Notes under the pieces: model-generated
Seen by the model: the letters and a program-made list of their open reading frames with translations, nothing else
Database searches by the model: none
Told to the model about the DNA's origin: nothing
Part shown: one piece after another, positions 1 through 11,245 of the stretch
Layout: the number at the start of each line of letters is the position of its first letter
Numbering within the stretch: the stretch's first letter is position 1
Source of the DNA: Cryptomeria japonica
Lineage: Eukaryota > Streptophyta > Pinopsida > Cupressales > Cupressaceae
Length of the DNA: 64,000 bases
Assembly: GCF_030272615.1 (NCBI RefSeq)
Contig: NC_081412.1
Span: forward strand, 693,044,083-693,108,082
Reading direction: 5' to 3'
Program-made: the position numbers and the translations under genes

Positions 1-673
1 CTCTAATGTAATAGTTAACTACGTCATTTAGTGGTTTTATTAACTTAATTTATCCTATTTTTCATCATTACATTTTGGTGAGCTCGACTTCTTACACAAC
101 TTTTTCTGATTTGTGTTCTCAGATCTAATTTATAGGCATTTTAATTTTCAATTTTGCACTCATAGATTATATTTTTAATAAAAAATACATAAATTTAGAG
201 GTTAAATTCATTAAAAACCTAATTTATTTTGGTTAATTTGATTTTGTGGGTTGTATAATTTGTAACTTTTGTTTTCAAATCTAATCTTAGGCATTCATAA
301 TGACACTTAATAGATCTGATTTATTTGCCATTTCACACATGATTACATTGCTTTTCACTTATATTTATCATAATCATGTGTTGGATAATAGGTTTCTTTC
401 ACTTCACATTGCTTCTTTTCATTCAGAGCACTTTGGCATATTTCATTTTTAGAATTTCAAAAAAAATCCTACTAATAAATTAAATCTCAAAGCTTTTATC
501 CATGATGCATGTTATTTTATGGTGATATTTTTAAAAAATGCATTACATATTTATATCACATTATAAAATTTATAGATTATAATTCTGGAGATGCCAATGA
601 AAAACCTAACACTTGTACCTCTCCTAGGGTATCTCATGTGAATGAAGAAAGTCAATACTCCTATCAATTATAT
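1..673. other. Left flank of the nest, no confirmed gene
   Basis: AT-rich sequence (long A/T runs) before the first LTR, with no transposon protein visible. Bases 563-672 look less like noise. A pyrimidine/A-rich stretch ending in TTTATAG is followed by an open frame reading NSGDANEKPNTCTSPRVSHV and onwards until element A begins. It could be an exon or a piece of another element interrupted by A. The 5 bp before A (TATAT, 669-673) should be its target duplication; the partner lies beyond the window. Confidence 0.4.
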
Positions 674-1821
674 TGTTGGAAGTATGTGTTGTTGTAGTTG
701 TCATTGATGTCAAACTTGTTGTTGGTCTGAAATGTCTATGGTGCAGAGATATCATTTTGTGTTGGTGTTATATTTATTTTGTTGGTTGTTTTGGAAGTGT
801 TCAGGTCTGGAGTGTGTTGTTGATATTGATTGGTACTGTTATCTTCTCTGGTTATGTTTTTGGTATTATGGATGAGTTGGTTTTGTGGTCCAAAAATATC
901 TTTGTATTATTCAAAAGTTGTGGCATTATTCATACCCAATTGTGATATTCTATGTTAAACCTATCTTTGGGTTCAAATATGATTTATGGAAGGCTATTTG
1001 ATATATTATGGGTCTCATCGTAGCATGTAGGGATCCAGATAAGAGTTATTTGCATTGGAGGATATGTTTTAACTATTAATTGCTTATATGAATGCATTGT
1101 GTGTTGGTATGTCGTTTGTTATATTTTGGTGATTGCGGATTAGTGGAATGATCTTTAGAAGATGTCTTTTGGTTCCCTATTCTCCTAGAGCAGATCAATG
1201 TGTGTGTTTTTGGTCTAGAAGGTGTATTTTAGTTTAGGCTGACTTGATTCAAACTTTGATGATTTATCCTGTATATAAAAAATGTTGTGTGTGTAGAGAG
1301 TATGCGTGGAAGAGAGAGGAAGTATGTGATGTGACGATAGTCAGAGAAATATAGTGAAGAGCAGAGAAGAAGTGTTGTGATCAAATAATATGCGAGTTGT
1401 TGGAGACCATGGAAGAGGTATGAGATAGAGTGTTGATAGTTGTGGTCTTAGTTGTGTGAGTTGGTGTTAGTCACTTGATGTAGAGTTCAAGGACAACTTC
1501 ATGATCAGGAGATCCTTCTTTTGAAATCATTTTTGTATCTTTCTCTATTGCAGTTAATTTCAAGTTTGCCAATCCTCTTTTTGTATCATGCCCCAATATT
1601 AGTTAGCCTTGGTTTGCAAGTTTGAAGTAGTGAACTCATTCATTCTAATCTGATATTCATAGTGGATATATTTTGTGGGCAAGTGCTCACTGTGGTTTTT
1701 CCCTATTTGGTTTTTCCATGTAGAAAATCTTGGTGTTCATGTGTTGTGTTTGTGTTGTGCTGCATCAATTTTTGTTCAAGACTAATTCACCCCCCCTCTC
1801 AGTCTTGTCTTGGGTTCAACA
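674..1821 (+). repeat. 5' LTR of copia A
   Basis: Begins TGTTGGAAGTATG and ends GGGTTCAACA, giving TGTTG...CAACA terminal inverted repeats. The start matches 32130-32217, the surviving piece of the 3' LTR, apart from scattered substitutions and a 14-bp segment missing from this copy. A TATA-like stretch (GTATATAAAA) lies at 1271-1280. The pyrimidine-rich tract CACCCCCCCTCTCAGTC just before the end is typical of copia LTR termini. Length is 1148 bp. Confidence 0.85.
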
Positions 1822-1836
1822 ATTTCTATTAGAGCT
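1822..1836 (+). promoter_or_regulatory. Primer-binding site of copia A (degenerate)
   Basis: ATTTCTATTAGAGCT directly follows the LTR. It is a decayed form of the initiator-Met tRNA primer site TGGTATCAGAGC, which is intact in element B at 10144. Confidence 0.7.
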
Positions 1837-1879
1837 AAGTTCATCTTGAGTAAGCTTAATTGCTTGAGGTAGATTTGGT

Positions 1880-2697
1880 ATGACACATGACATGTATTAC
1901 AAGGTTCTGATCTTTGATGGTACAAACTTTTCATACTGGAAGGAGAGAGTGGAATCACATTTGGAGACATTGCAGAATGGAATATCGGAAATCATTCAGA
2001 CTAGATATACACCTTCACAGGGTTGTCCTTAGACTCCTAATGAGATAAAATTAAAGGAGATTAATGCGAAAGCCAGAGCTATAATTTTCAGTTGTATAAG
2101 TGATTCAATGTTTGGAAGAGTAAAATAATTGAAAGAAGCTAAAGTTGTGTGGAAAAAATTGTGTTTGGCATTTGAAGGAGATCTGAAGATAATACAAGAT
2201 AGGTTGATGAATTTGAAGAAGAAGTATGAATATTTGAGAATGCGTGAAGATGAATGTGTTGCGAACTATATTCATAGAGTGACTGATCTTGCTAGAGCTT
2301 CCAATGGACATTTGGATAAATGTGATGTTATTTAGAAGATTTTTTTGACCCTACCAAAATCCTACAAAGCAACAAGGTGTGTCATTCAAGAAAGGAATGA
2401 CTTGAATAAGTATACTATCGATCAACTTATTGGTACCTTAGTAGCCTTTGAAATTGCAAAAATGGAGGAAGAGAAAAGAGAAAATAAAGAAGCTCAAAAT
2501 TTAATGTTTCAAGACATGATGTTCTGAAATGCAATGGAGATTTTGATGAAGCTGAAGAAAAATTTGAGAGAATATTGCAGCGAGGCACTAGAAAATACAA
2601 AGGTAACTTACCTCTGAAATGTTTTTCTTGTGGTATAATTGGACATTATGCTTCTCACTACACTTACAAGAATGAATATAAGAGACGGGATGATGAT
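1880..2697 (+). pseudogene. gag of copia A, 5' part (UBN2-type, CCHC knuckle)
   Basis: Capsid-like gag that would form the particle and bind RNA. Translation from the ATG at 1880 reads MTHDMYYKVLIFDGTNFSYW, a usual copia gag opening, and continues through the helical region (MNLKKKYEYLRMREDECVAN) to a CCHC-type knuckle near 2617 whose last cysteine reads Tyr (CFSCGIIGHYASHYTYK). In-frame stops occur near 2032, 2127 and 2335, and there is a frameshift before the knuckle. Element S interrupts the frame at 2698; the sequence resumes at 7010. Confidence 0.85.
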
Positions 2698-4059
2698 TGT
2701 TGGGACTATTTAAAACTAAGTCAAGTTTATAGGCCCATTTCAAAATTTTGCCCTGCATTTCCGAATGATTAAAATAAGTCAGTTTGAATGGCCTAGTTTG
2801 TAAGGGGGTAAAATGGAGCCAGTTGATTTTCAGAGGGTAAGGCTCGGGATTCATGTCCCACACCTTTCATTTGGCCTATTCAGTGATGTGGAACTTTCAG
2901 AATTCAATTTGGATAAGTTTATGAGGTACCCAGTTTGAGGGGTGAGCTGAAAGTGCATTTTAGGCACAAATGCAGTTTTTATTGAGTAGCCTACTTTGAG
3001 CGATTACATCTTTTTACCTATTGATCATCATGGAGAAATTAAAAGTGGATTAAATTTTATGCATAAAATTGAGTTACCCTGCAAAATTTCAAGTCTTGAC
3101 GAATCCATTTGCTCAGTTTTCAAAGCCGAATCTGTTTGTAGTTTGTGTTTTGGCAAGTCCCTGTTTCGACAGCTAGTCGGAGCCCTGTTTCGCTAAGTGT
3201 AAAAGTTGTCTCATTAAGCGTCATACCATAATGATTGCTCCGGGTTATTACTGGTATAAATGATGAGCTATGTTTCAAATTTCAAGCCTCTATCAATCCG
3301 TTTGATCAGTTTTCAAAAAGAGCTCATTTTACCATCAAATTCAGTTATCTGCACTCCAGTGTTAGATCAGTTAATGTAGCCATTTTTGTGAGTGCACCAT
3401 TTGCATCCTGCTAGTCTAGTGATTGAACTGAGGATTTGAAGATTTAATATGTACTTAAAGGTACCTGTGTTCCAAATTTGAGGGCCTAGGGAGGTCGTTT
3501 GATATTTTTGAGAAAGGCGTCATGTGTTGCGAGGACATTGACTTCATCTGGTCCGCAGTGTCGACAAAGCTAGTTGGCCATTTTTGGAAATTAATATCTC
3601 TTCACTCAAGACTCATCTTGAGAAACCATTTGGTAGAAGTCATCCTTGTATATCAGAGTACACACCTGTCAGATGGCGAGCTCCAGAAAGGTGTTTTGAC
3701 AGGTTTGAAAATTACGTCTTCGCGATTAAATGCGAAAATTGTGGCGTAATTGCCTAAAGGTTGTAAAATGCGGATTAATGATCCGAAAGTGATGCCGATC
3801 ATTTCCAGAGGTATGTTTGAGGTCTGTGAAGCATTCCAGGGCTCAATTGTATGAAAACGATTTTTTTTTTTGTCAGACCCACTTTGGGGCCCAACCTGGC
3901 TCATGCCTGTGCCGTATTAGTTTATTGGCGACTTTGTTCACTAAGAGATTTTCAGAATATCTAAATATGGATTATAATCACGAGGCATGTCATAAGAGTT
4001 CAAGATGTTATTATGAACTTTAGGCAATTTAAAATTGACGAGTTTAGAGCCAAATCCTC

Positions 4060-5215
4060 CTTCAGCGACAGAGAAGAGACATTAAAAATGCAAATGCACT
4101 TGGCAGCCGTGGTGTTGAGAAGACCATTTAAAAGTTTTAAACCAAATGCATTGGCATGTGGAAATTCATTAATCCTTTCAACGAAATGTAATTTGGGAGG
4201 TTAAAAGCCAAATTCCACAACCTTCCCAACATTCTCCTTGTTGTGTGTGATGTCTGGGAGTGCATTTTAAAACTCCAGCCAATACAAACAACAATTTAAT
4301 CCTTTGTGTGGGGTTTTGGGGGGCAGATTTTAACCAAATGAAATTGCCTCTACCAGCAGCCTCCCTTTACGTGGAGTGAATTTTAAAATGTAGAAGCTTT
4401 CAATTAAATGCAAACACTTAATGGTAGCCCCTGCGTGGATGGGTGTGGTTAAGTTTTCAATGGAACTCCAACGAATGCACATTGGCAAGGCTAATATCCT
4501 CTCCTCTTGCATGAGCTTAGTGAAAAGCCATTAAAACAAGAATAACAGCAGTTTAGTCTCTCACGATGGCTGGAGATTGGGCAGGTTAAAGTCTTCCAGC
4601 AATAGCAAGAGACAATGTGCAGCAGTAGCATGGATTGGGCACATTGAATTTTATAAAATGCAAATGGTGTATAACCAATTTCCATAGCACCCCTCACATG
4701 AAACATTTGAAAAGAGGCATTGAAAGCACAAGATAATGGAGAATTAACAACAATTAGAGCATTCAGCAAACACAATAGCAATATTTTTTTTTCCCTCATA
4801 GAGCTGGGATGTTTCCATGTGAGTCTTCTGTTAGCATCTACAGCAGTTCAAAACCTCAAGCAATTCCTCACGTGGCAGTTTGGAGAGGCTGCAGATGTTT
4901 AAATCAAAATTCATGGCAATTTTAATACCAATGTTCCTCCTCTCCACTTTGGCATGGATCTTCTGCAAATATGGAGAAGGAAATGAATTTCAAACATTAA
5001 GACCAAATCTAGTTTACCTCCTGCGTGATTTTTTTTGGAAGGAGGGGTTTTCATTTTTTTTTAAACAAATGCAACTGGCTGTTATAAAACCATGACCTCT
5101 CCATTGGCAGGTGTTTGTTTTTCTCTCTGTCGGCCATCCTCCCCTGCGTGGAAATGATGAGAGGCATTTAAACTCTAACAAAATGCAACCGGTCGCCATT
5201 AAAACCTAGGGAAAG
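4060..5215 (+). repeat. Degenerate tandem array inside S
   Basis: A loosely repeated unit of about 100-200 bp recurs, with landmarks CCTGCGTGG (or CCTCACGTGG) followed by a stretch ending in TTTTAAAATG or CATTTAAA and then AAATGCAA. Examples begin near 4130, 4365, 4425, 4660, 4865, 5020 and 5145. Copies are too diverged to align without software. They may be U3 enhancer-type repeats, like the arrays in LTRs E and F of this window. Confidence 0.5.
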
Positions 5216-5528
5216 AGCTCCAAAACTGCAGCTCCAGGCTTAATCGTATTATCCCACATGCACTAGGAAGTTTATTTTTAAAATGTTTATAAGCAAAAAC
5301 ACACTGTAGTAATATGTCAAAGCCATAAAGGCTTTTGACGGATGGTGCCCAATGGCGCCCAAGGTGGGCCCATGCATGCACACGCATCTCGAGGCGATGG
5401 ACAAGGTGACTGAGCGGTGACCAGGTTGACCCGACGTGGGCAGGCTTCCTGAGGCAAACATGTGAAATTTTGTAGAGGAAGGTCGGGTTAACGAGTGAGC
5501 AAGTTCGAGAGAGATCGACGACTCGCAC

Positions 5529-5815
5529 TATTTCGCGAAAGGAAGATGCACGCGAGTTACACCCCGCGAAGTTGCGAAAGCCAGTGGTGGGTACAGTCAG
5601 CGATCCAGCAGGCAGGTCCCGGTGAGGTGGCAGTGATATGGCACACAGTTGGTGCACAGGTGATAGTCCAATGTTGATGACATGGCGATGAGGTGGTGTA
5701 CACGTGGTGGCCAAGTGGCAGTGACAAAGCAGATGATGTGGCAGTGATGAGGTGTCATCCCAGGTGGCGTTCGGTAGACCCCATCAGCGAATCAGACTCT
5801 GCCACATGGCAAAAG
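5529..5815 (+). repeat. GC-rich block in S: TTTCGCGAAA palindrome and GTGGCA repeats
   Basis: A sharp rise in GC content. It contains the perfect palindrome TTTCGCGAAA (5531-5540), a second GCGAAGTTGCGAAAG nearby, then recurring (GAT)GTGGCAGTGA-type words to about 5815. The minus-strand open frame of 171 codons across 5199-5714 shows no recognisable protein signature and I do not call it a gene. TTTCG(C/T)GAA words recur in the LTR of element E. Confidence 0.45.
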
Positions 5816-7009
5816 CGTCAGGACCAAATGGAGGCAAAAAATCAAAATTAAAATGAGTAAATGATATAGTTTAAACTATATTAAATTTCAAAAAATTTAA
5901 ATGATTGAGCACATTGGGGAATTAATTCGCCCAGGGTCTCAATTTTGGCCAAAATATAAAGTGTTATATATCGCCAGAAAGCTCTTGGAGTGAGGAATCC
6001 GATTATGAGGTTAATTTTGACAAATGTCAGATATTTTGGAAGTAGTTTCCATGGGAACAAAATTCAATTAGAGAGGAGACACTTGGCAATTCAGTTGTAG
6101 ATTTGATTTGGTTCCCTCTCCCTTTTATTCCCAATTCTTCTCAGTTGTAAGGGTTCCAGAATTCTGTGAGAATGGCTCCAGTTTTCATGGCTTCCAATTT
6201 TGAGTATTCTTGAAGATTGTATAGGGCAGGGCTTTTCCTTCAGTAATGGAGTTCAATTCTTGCTATAGGTGTTCTTAGTTGCAAGTTCTTGTGTATGTAA
6301 GGCATACATAAATTCACACAGGACTATCTCTAGATTTGTATTTCCATTTTATCAAATCAGATCCTCAAGGAGGATGAAATTTGTTATCTCAAGGAGATAG
6401 TTATGATTGTTTGTAGGGATTCTTCAAGGAAGGATTTAAATTCTGTAATAAATCATAAAAAAATGGAATATAGTTTCAAAATCTGATGATTTTGTGAATG
6501 ATTTTAGTAATGCATTTATGCAAGGCATCAATGCATGAATATTTAATAATGAAGATGGATTTGCAATCGAAGCTTTCATTTATAGTTTGATGTATGACTC
6601 TATTTCCCTTGGATAAGGCACTAATCTTGCAATTAAAGGGGTTCTCAAACCAATTTAAAATCCAATCAGAATACCTTCAGTTTGTGTTATGTTTTGAAAT
6701 GTTTCATCTATCTCATGCTCAAGCATAGTTGAGTTTTATGTGTAGATCTAGCCCATCTGCAATAAACTACTTGTTTTGGAGCCTTAGTGAGATCTATCTA
6801 TTTATGTTGATACTGTCATAGGTGTGTAATAGGTTTAAATATAAGCATCAAAGGTATACCCGCCTAGGTTTTGCAGAGCTTGAAGAGTAGAAGGATTCAT
6901 ATCCTTGTCATGTTGTCCAAGCCCTGAAGTTCTTCATAGATTGAATTGGCTACTTCATAGATCAATTGCAGGTGTTCTTGGATTATCACTTTTGGTGAAC
7001 AACAATGAT

Positions 7010-7500
7010 GACAAGAGAAACAAACTAGGAAGAACAACTTTAATAGAAGAGAGAAGAAGGGCTTATGTTCTATAGAGGAACATACAATTTGAAGATGAGA
7101 TTGATGATGAATCGAATGATGAATCTTTTTTCTTAGCAATTGAAGAAAAGGAGAGTGTTTTAGAGAAACCAGAAGAGTAGGAAACAATGAAGACTATATT
7201 GCATGCTAGGATAGAACTGAATACATGGATCATTGACTCTAGATGTTCAAATCATATGACTCATGATAAAGACAGGTTTATTAATCTCAAGAGATATTAT
7301 GGTGAATCAGTGAAATTTGTCAGAGAAGATGGAGAAACTATTTGAGGTATTGGAAGTGTTTCTACTGATGGTAAGCATAAAACTTATGATGTTTATTATG
7401 TTGATTTATTAAGACATGGTTTGTTAAGTGTTAGTCAGATGCCTAGAAAAGGTTATGAAGTTTTATTCGGTTGCATTAGATGTTTGATGAGAAAAGAGAA
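7010..7500 (+). pseudogene. gag end and aspartic protease of copia A
   Basis: Resumes the A frame right after the ATGAT duplication. A basic/acidic gag tail leads into the protease motif WIIDSRCSNHMTHDKDRF near 7220. The active-site triad should read D-S-G; here the glycine is arginine (DSR), so the enzyme would be inactive. The flap-side region DVYYVDLLRHGLLSVSQM follows. In-frame stops occur at 7067, 7177 and 7342. After GYEVLFG (about 7470) the GAG-pre-integrase and integrase domains are missing. Confidence 0.8.
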
Positions 7501-7520
7501 GACCGGTAAACATGTTGCAA

Positions 7521-8850
7521 AAGAAGAAGAAGAAGAAGAAGAAGACTTAGACTTTGAAGAAATTTTCACTTTGATAGCAAGGATGGAAGATATATGTGCA
7601 TGTTTCTTTCATTTTCTACTTGTAAGAACTTTAGAGTTTATCAGATGGATGTCAAATCAATATTTTTGAATGGATATCTAGAAGAATTATACATTCACCA
7701 ACTGAATGGGTTCAGACTAATAGAATATATGGATATGGTGTGTAGACTGAAGAAAAAATTGTATGGACTCAAACAGGCACCTAGGGCTTGATATGCAAGA
7801 TTATACAAGTATTTGTTTCAATAGAATTTCAGGAAAGGTACAACAAACAATAATATTTATTACAAGATTGATGGAGATAAATTATTAATTGTTATAATTT
7901 ATGTTAATGACATTATATATGGAGTAAATGATAGCATATGTAAAGAGTTTACTAAAGATATGTAGAAAGAATTTGAGATGTCAATGATTGGTGAGTTATC
8001 CTTCTTTCTTGGGTTGCGAGACATTCAATTTGAAGATGGAATTTTTATCTCACAAAGCAAGTATGTGAAATAAATGTTGAAGAAATCTGGTTTTTATGAC
8101 TCTAAATTGGTTACAACTCCTTTAACCATAGGATGCAAGATGAGAAAAGATGATGAGTCTCTAGAGGTTGAACAAAATAAGTACAGATCAATGATTGGTA
8201 GATTATTGTATTTGACTATGTCCAGACTAGATATTGTGCAGGATATGTGTTTGGTGGCTAGGTTTCAAGCAAATTTGAAGGTTACACACAAGCAAGCCGT
8301 GAAAATAATTTTCAAATATTTGAAAGGTACTATAGATTTTTGAATTTGTATAAAAAAAGATGGAGATTTTATGTCGAAAGCTTATACTAATGTAGTTTGG
8401 GATGGAAGTGTTGATGACTAAAAGAGTACTAGTGGTGGTGCTTTCTTTTTAGGAGAAATATTGGTCTCCTAGTTTAGTAAGAAATAGGATTCAATTTCCC
8501 TATCTATTGTTGAAATAGAGTACATTGTAGCAACATCATGTTGTACTCAAGTCATATGGATGAGACAAACTCTTAAATATATTGAGGTAACATATGATGA
8601 AGCAATTCCTATTATGTGTGACAATACAAGTGCAATAAACATTTCAAAGAATTCGGTTATGCATTCAAGCACAAAACACATTTCAATCAAATATCACTAC
8701 TTAAGGGAGAAGGTTGCTAAGAAGGAAGTTTGATTGGAATACATTTATACAAAGGAATAGGTAGCAGATGTTTTAACTAAGGCATTGGTAAATAATACAT
8801 TTGAGTTTCTTTGGGAGAAGCTTGGGGTTATAACCTCTCCTTCTAGCTAG
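7521..8850 (+). pseudogene. Reverse transcriptase and RNase H of copia A
   Basis: Starts after a (GAA)n tract at about 7521-7546 that sits at the integrase deletion. DFEEIFTLIARMED is the decayed copia RT entry motif. VYQMDVKSIFLNGYLEELYI and LYGLKQAPRA follow; the catalytic box reads IIYVNDIIYG (YVDD to YVND). The RNase H part shows SKAYTNVVWDGS, KSTSGGAFFLG, IEYIVATSCC, CDNTSAINISKN and the C-terminal VADVLTKAL. At least eight in-frame stops are present, most where copia proteins usually have Gln, Arg or Trp. The end at 8850 follows LGVITSPSS. Confidence 0.88.
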
Positions 8851-8923
8851 GTGTGTTTTGGAGATGCATATTTCTAGGTTTGAGCCTTCATGCCTATTTA
8901 TTTTCTTGGATTGATGTTGTGGC
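8851..8923 (+). other. 3' untranslated tail of copia A, first part
   Basis: Noncoding sequence between the end of RNase H and element B. Its last five bases GTGGC (8919-8923) match GTGGG after B (31740-31744) with one mismatch, which is the target duplication of B. The tail resumes at 31740. Confidence 0.75.
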
Positions 8924-10141
8924 TATTGGCAAATTAGAGGAATTGATTATATGTTGCATTGATGTTTTGTCATTGATGGAAACACCGACTATTTTGGTTG
9001 TTTACCAGTTTCCGGTAGAGCAGTTGGATTATGATATTGATCCGGTATGCTCCGATATGATTTGGTTTGTGGAACTAGTTTTGATCTATCATTCATGCTA
9101 TTCAAATGTGTATCATGATCAGTTGGTTCAGGATTTGATGACTCGGGAGCTACCATTTGTTCTTGTAAACCTTTTGGTCACCGGTAAGGACTTTACTGGC
9201 AGAGCTTTGTTGAAGATATTTTGATGCACTTGATAAGTGGTGTTGGTGTGGCTTCTAGATGTCTTTCAAGATGATGTTGGTTATCTTTTTTGTGTTCTTG
9301 TTGATCGGTGGTGTTGCATTTAAGACCAGACCTAATGTTGTCTTATTCTTCTAGGTTATGGACCAATTTATGTAACATGTTGGTGGATGATCCTAATGAG
9401 TTACCAGTTGGATATATTGATTGGGTTATGTTGTTTCGGTCATAGGATGACTTGGTTGATCATTAGATTGTGGGTTTATGTTATGAATTTATTGTAGTAT
9501 CTTTTAGGTGGCCGACCTAATTGTTTAGGTCCCAGGTTGATATAAATATGATGTAAGATCTCTCTGTATATCATGGTTTTTTGGGATATAGGATTATATG
9601 TGTGTGAATAAGGTTGTAATCATATAGAGAGGTTTTGGTGGATCGTAGGTGATCAAATTGGGTTGGTGAAAGAGGTTTAAGACCTCCAATACTGAGCTTA
9701 ATCAGAACTATACTTAGGCATAGGAGATGTTATTTTTGCAGTTCACTCTTCTTTTCGGATTGCAGTCTAGATATATTTTATATTTAATGAGGCTCCTTTT
9801 ATGATGAGAAGTGCTCTCTAGACTATTGGCCTTCCTACATGTGCAGGCCCCTTTTTTTATAATTACATACTTAATGCAAAAGTATTATCTGAATGTGGTT
9901 AGGCTTCCCACCATGTTTTTCCCTTTACGGGGTTTCCACATACAAATCTTGGTGCTATCTTTTTTGGATGGTTGATAATTGTTTCATGTCTTATATTCGT
10001 GCTTAACTGTTATATCAACTATTCTGGTATTTGGTTTATGTATTCCGGTAATAAAGTTTTAATGCTTAAAGTTCTATAATTTGTTGACAACTGATTCACC
10101 CACCCTCTTAGTTGTCCACCAGTTATTTGAACTGTCTAACA
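8924..10141 (+). repeat. 5' LTR of copia B
   Basis: Pairs with 30511-31739 over its whole length. It begins TATTGGCAAATTAGAGG where the 3' LTR has TGTTGGTGAATTTGATG, so the canonical TG has mutated to TA. It ends GTCTAACA before the primer site. U3 contains CCGGT words (TTTCCGGTAG, GATCCGGTATG, CACCGGTAAG). U5 ends in the pyrimidine tract CACCCACCCTCTTAG. Confidence 0.9.
9538..9550 (+). promoter_or_regulatory. TATA box of copia B LTR
   Basis: TTGATATAAATATG precedes a T-rich start region about 615 bp into the LTR. The same sequence is kept in the 3' LTR near 31135-31148. It is a likely core promoter marking the U3/R boundary shortly downstream. Confidence 0.55.
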
Positions 10142-10142
10142 G

Positions 10143-10155
10143 TTGGTATCAGAGC
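10143..10155 (+). promoter_or_regulatory. Primer-binding site of copia B
   Basis: TTGGTATCAGAGC begins two bases after the LTR and is complementary to the 3' end of initiator methionine tRNA, the usual copia primer. Confidence 0.92.
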
Positions 10156-10197
10156 CTGGTTCTCTCTACAAAATCTTAACCACTTGAGGAAGATCCT

Positions 10198-11245
10198 ATG
10201 GCATCTAATAGTTCAAGTTCATCAAGTTCATCTGTAGCTGTTTTCTAGAGAGAAATTCCTAGGCTTGATGGAACAAATTATAGTATGGAAGATTCAGATG
10301 GAGACTCATCTGAGATGTCTTGGCAAGGAGATTTGGGAGATCACTAAGAAAGGATATACACCTCATAATCTAGCATCTGGAAATCCTCCTCTAGTATGTT
10401 TGGATAAGGACATTGAAAATGATTGTAGAGCTAGAGAAGCCCTTTTGTGTTCACTTTCTGATCAGCAAGTTATGGGACTAACTGACAAATCAACTACAAA
10501 GGCTATATGGGATAAATTGGAGACTCTGAATGAAGGTGACCCTACTGTTAAAATTGTTAAACTTGATGGTTACCAGGTGAGATATGAGAACCTGAAGATG
10601 GAAGAAGATGAAAGGATTACTGCTTTTATGGAGAGAGTTAATGAAATTATTCTGGGAATTCAGTGTTGTGGTGGATCTCTGAGCAAAGATGAAATAGTTT
10701 CTAAAGTATTGAGAGCTTTGTCACTAGCTTATAAGATGAAGGCTAATATAATTAATGAGTTGAGAATAATGGAAAACACCTTTGTTAATAGGATACCTTG
10801 GTTGAGAAGTTATCTGCTTTTGAGCTTAAGGAATTTGGTCCTTTCGGTGTTGCAAAATCAGAACCTGCTTTTCATGCATCTACATCATCTACCGTCAAGA
10901 GTGATTGGAAAGCCTTAGATAATAAGAAATAGAGGAAATGAAGAAAGAAGATGAAAAGTTTGAGTAACTTGAAGCCCTATTTTCTAGAAGAGTACCTAAA
11001 GGTCCGATAGGAAGTAAGTATGAAGGAAAATCAACTTTTAAATGTTTTGTATGTAATAAGATAGTTCATTTTGCATCTAGATGTCCTGAAAAGAATTCAA
11101 GATTTGAGGAAAGAGATAGAAGATCTTTTAGGCCTAACCATGATTATCAGAACAAGAATAAGTACAAGAGGAACAAATAAAAATCATGCTACTATGTGGA
11201 TGAGGAAGGTGTGACTGATTTTGATCATGAACCAACATAAGATTT
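10198..11245 (+). pseudogene. gag of copia B
   Basis: The ATG at 10198 opens MASNSSSSSSSSSVAVF. The gag core includes KIQMETHLRCLGKEIWEITK, ENDCRAREALLCSLSDQQVM, KAIWDKLETLNEGD and ERVNEIILGIQ. A CCHC knuckle, CFVCNKIVHFASRCP, lies near 11043-11088; the usual Gly before His is Val. There is an early stop at 10246 (TAG where Gln is usual), a frameshift near 10275, another near 10790 and several stops in the basic tail. The longest open stretch is 10265-10918. Confidence 0.87.

Larger units (their letters stand above)
2698..7004. mobile_element. Insertion S: 4.3 kb TG...CA element, probable giant solo LTR
   Basis: A clean insertion inside copia A gag. It begins TGTTGGGACT and ends GTGAACAACA (TGTTG...CAACA inverted ends) and is flanked by perfect 5-bp copies ATGAT at 2693-2697 and 7005-7009. 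No gag, protease, RT or integrase is visible in any frame. No internal direct repeat marks a pair of LTRs and no primer-binding site is evident. The simplest reading is a solo LTR left by LTR-LTR recombination, or a non-autonomous LARD-like element. A TATA-like ATATAAA lies at 5954-5960. Orientation is uncertain; the pyrimidine-rich stretch near 6115 suggests + strand. Confidence 0.75.

Noticed and set aside
673-945. + strand frame of 90 codons (Val/Leu/Cys-rich).
   Set aside because: Lies within LTR A, with composition driven by GTTGT repeats.
5199-5714. Minus-strand open frame of 171 codons in S.
   Set aside because: GC-rich low-complexity repeat region, no domain, and no support from a related copy.
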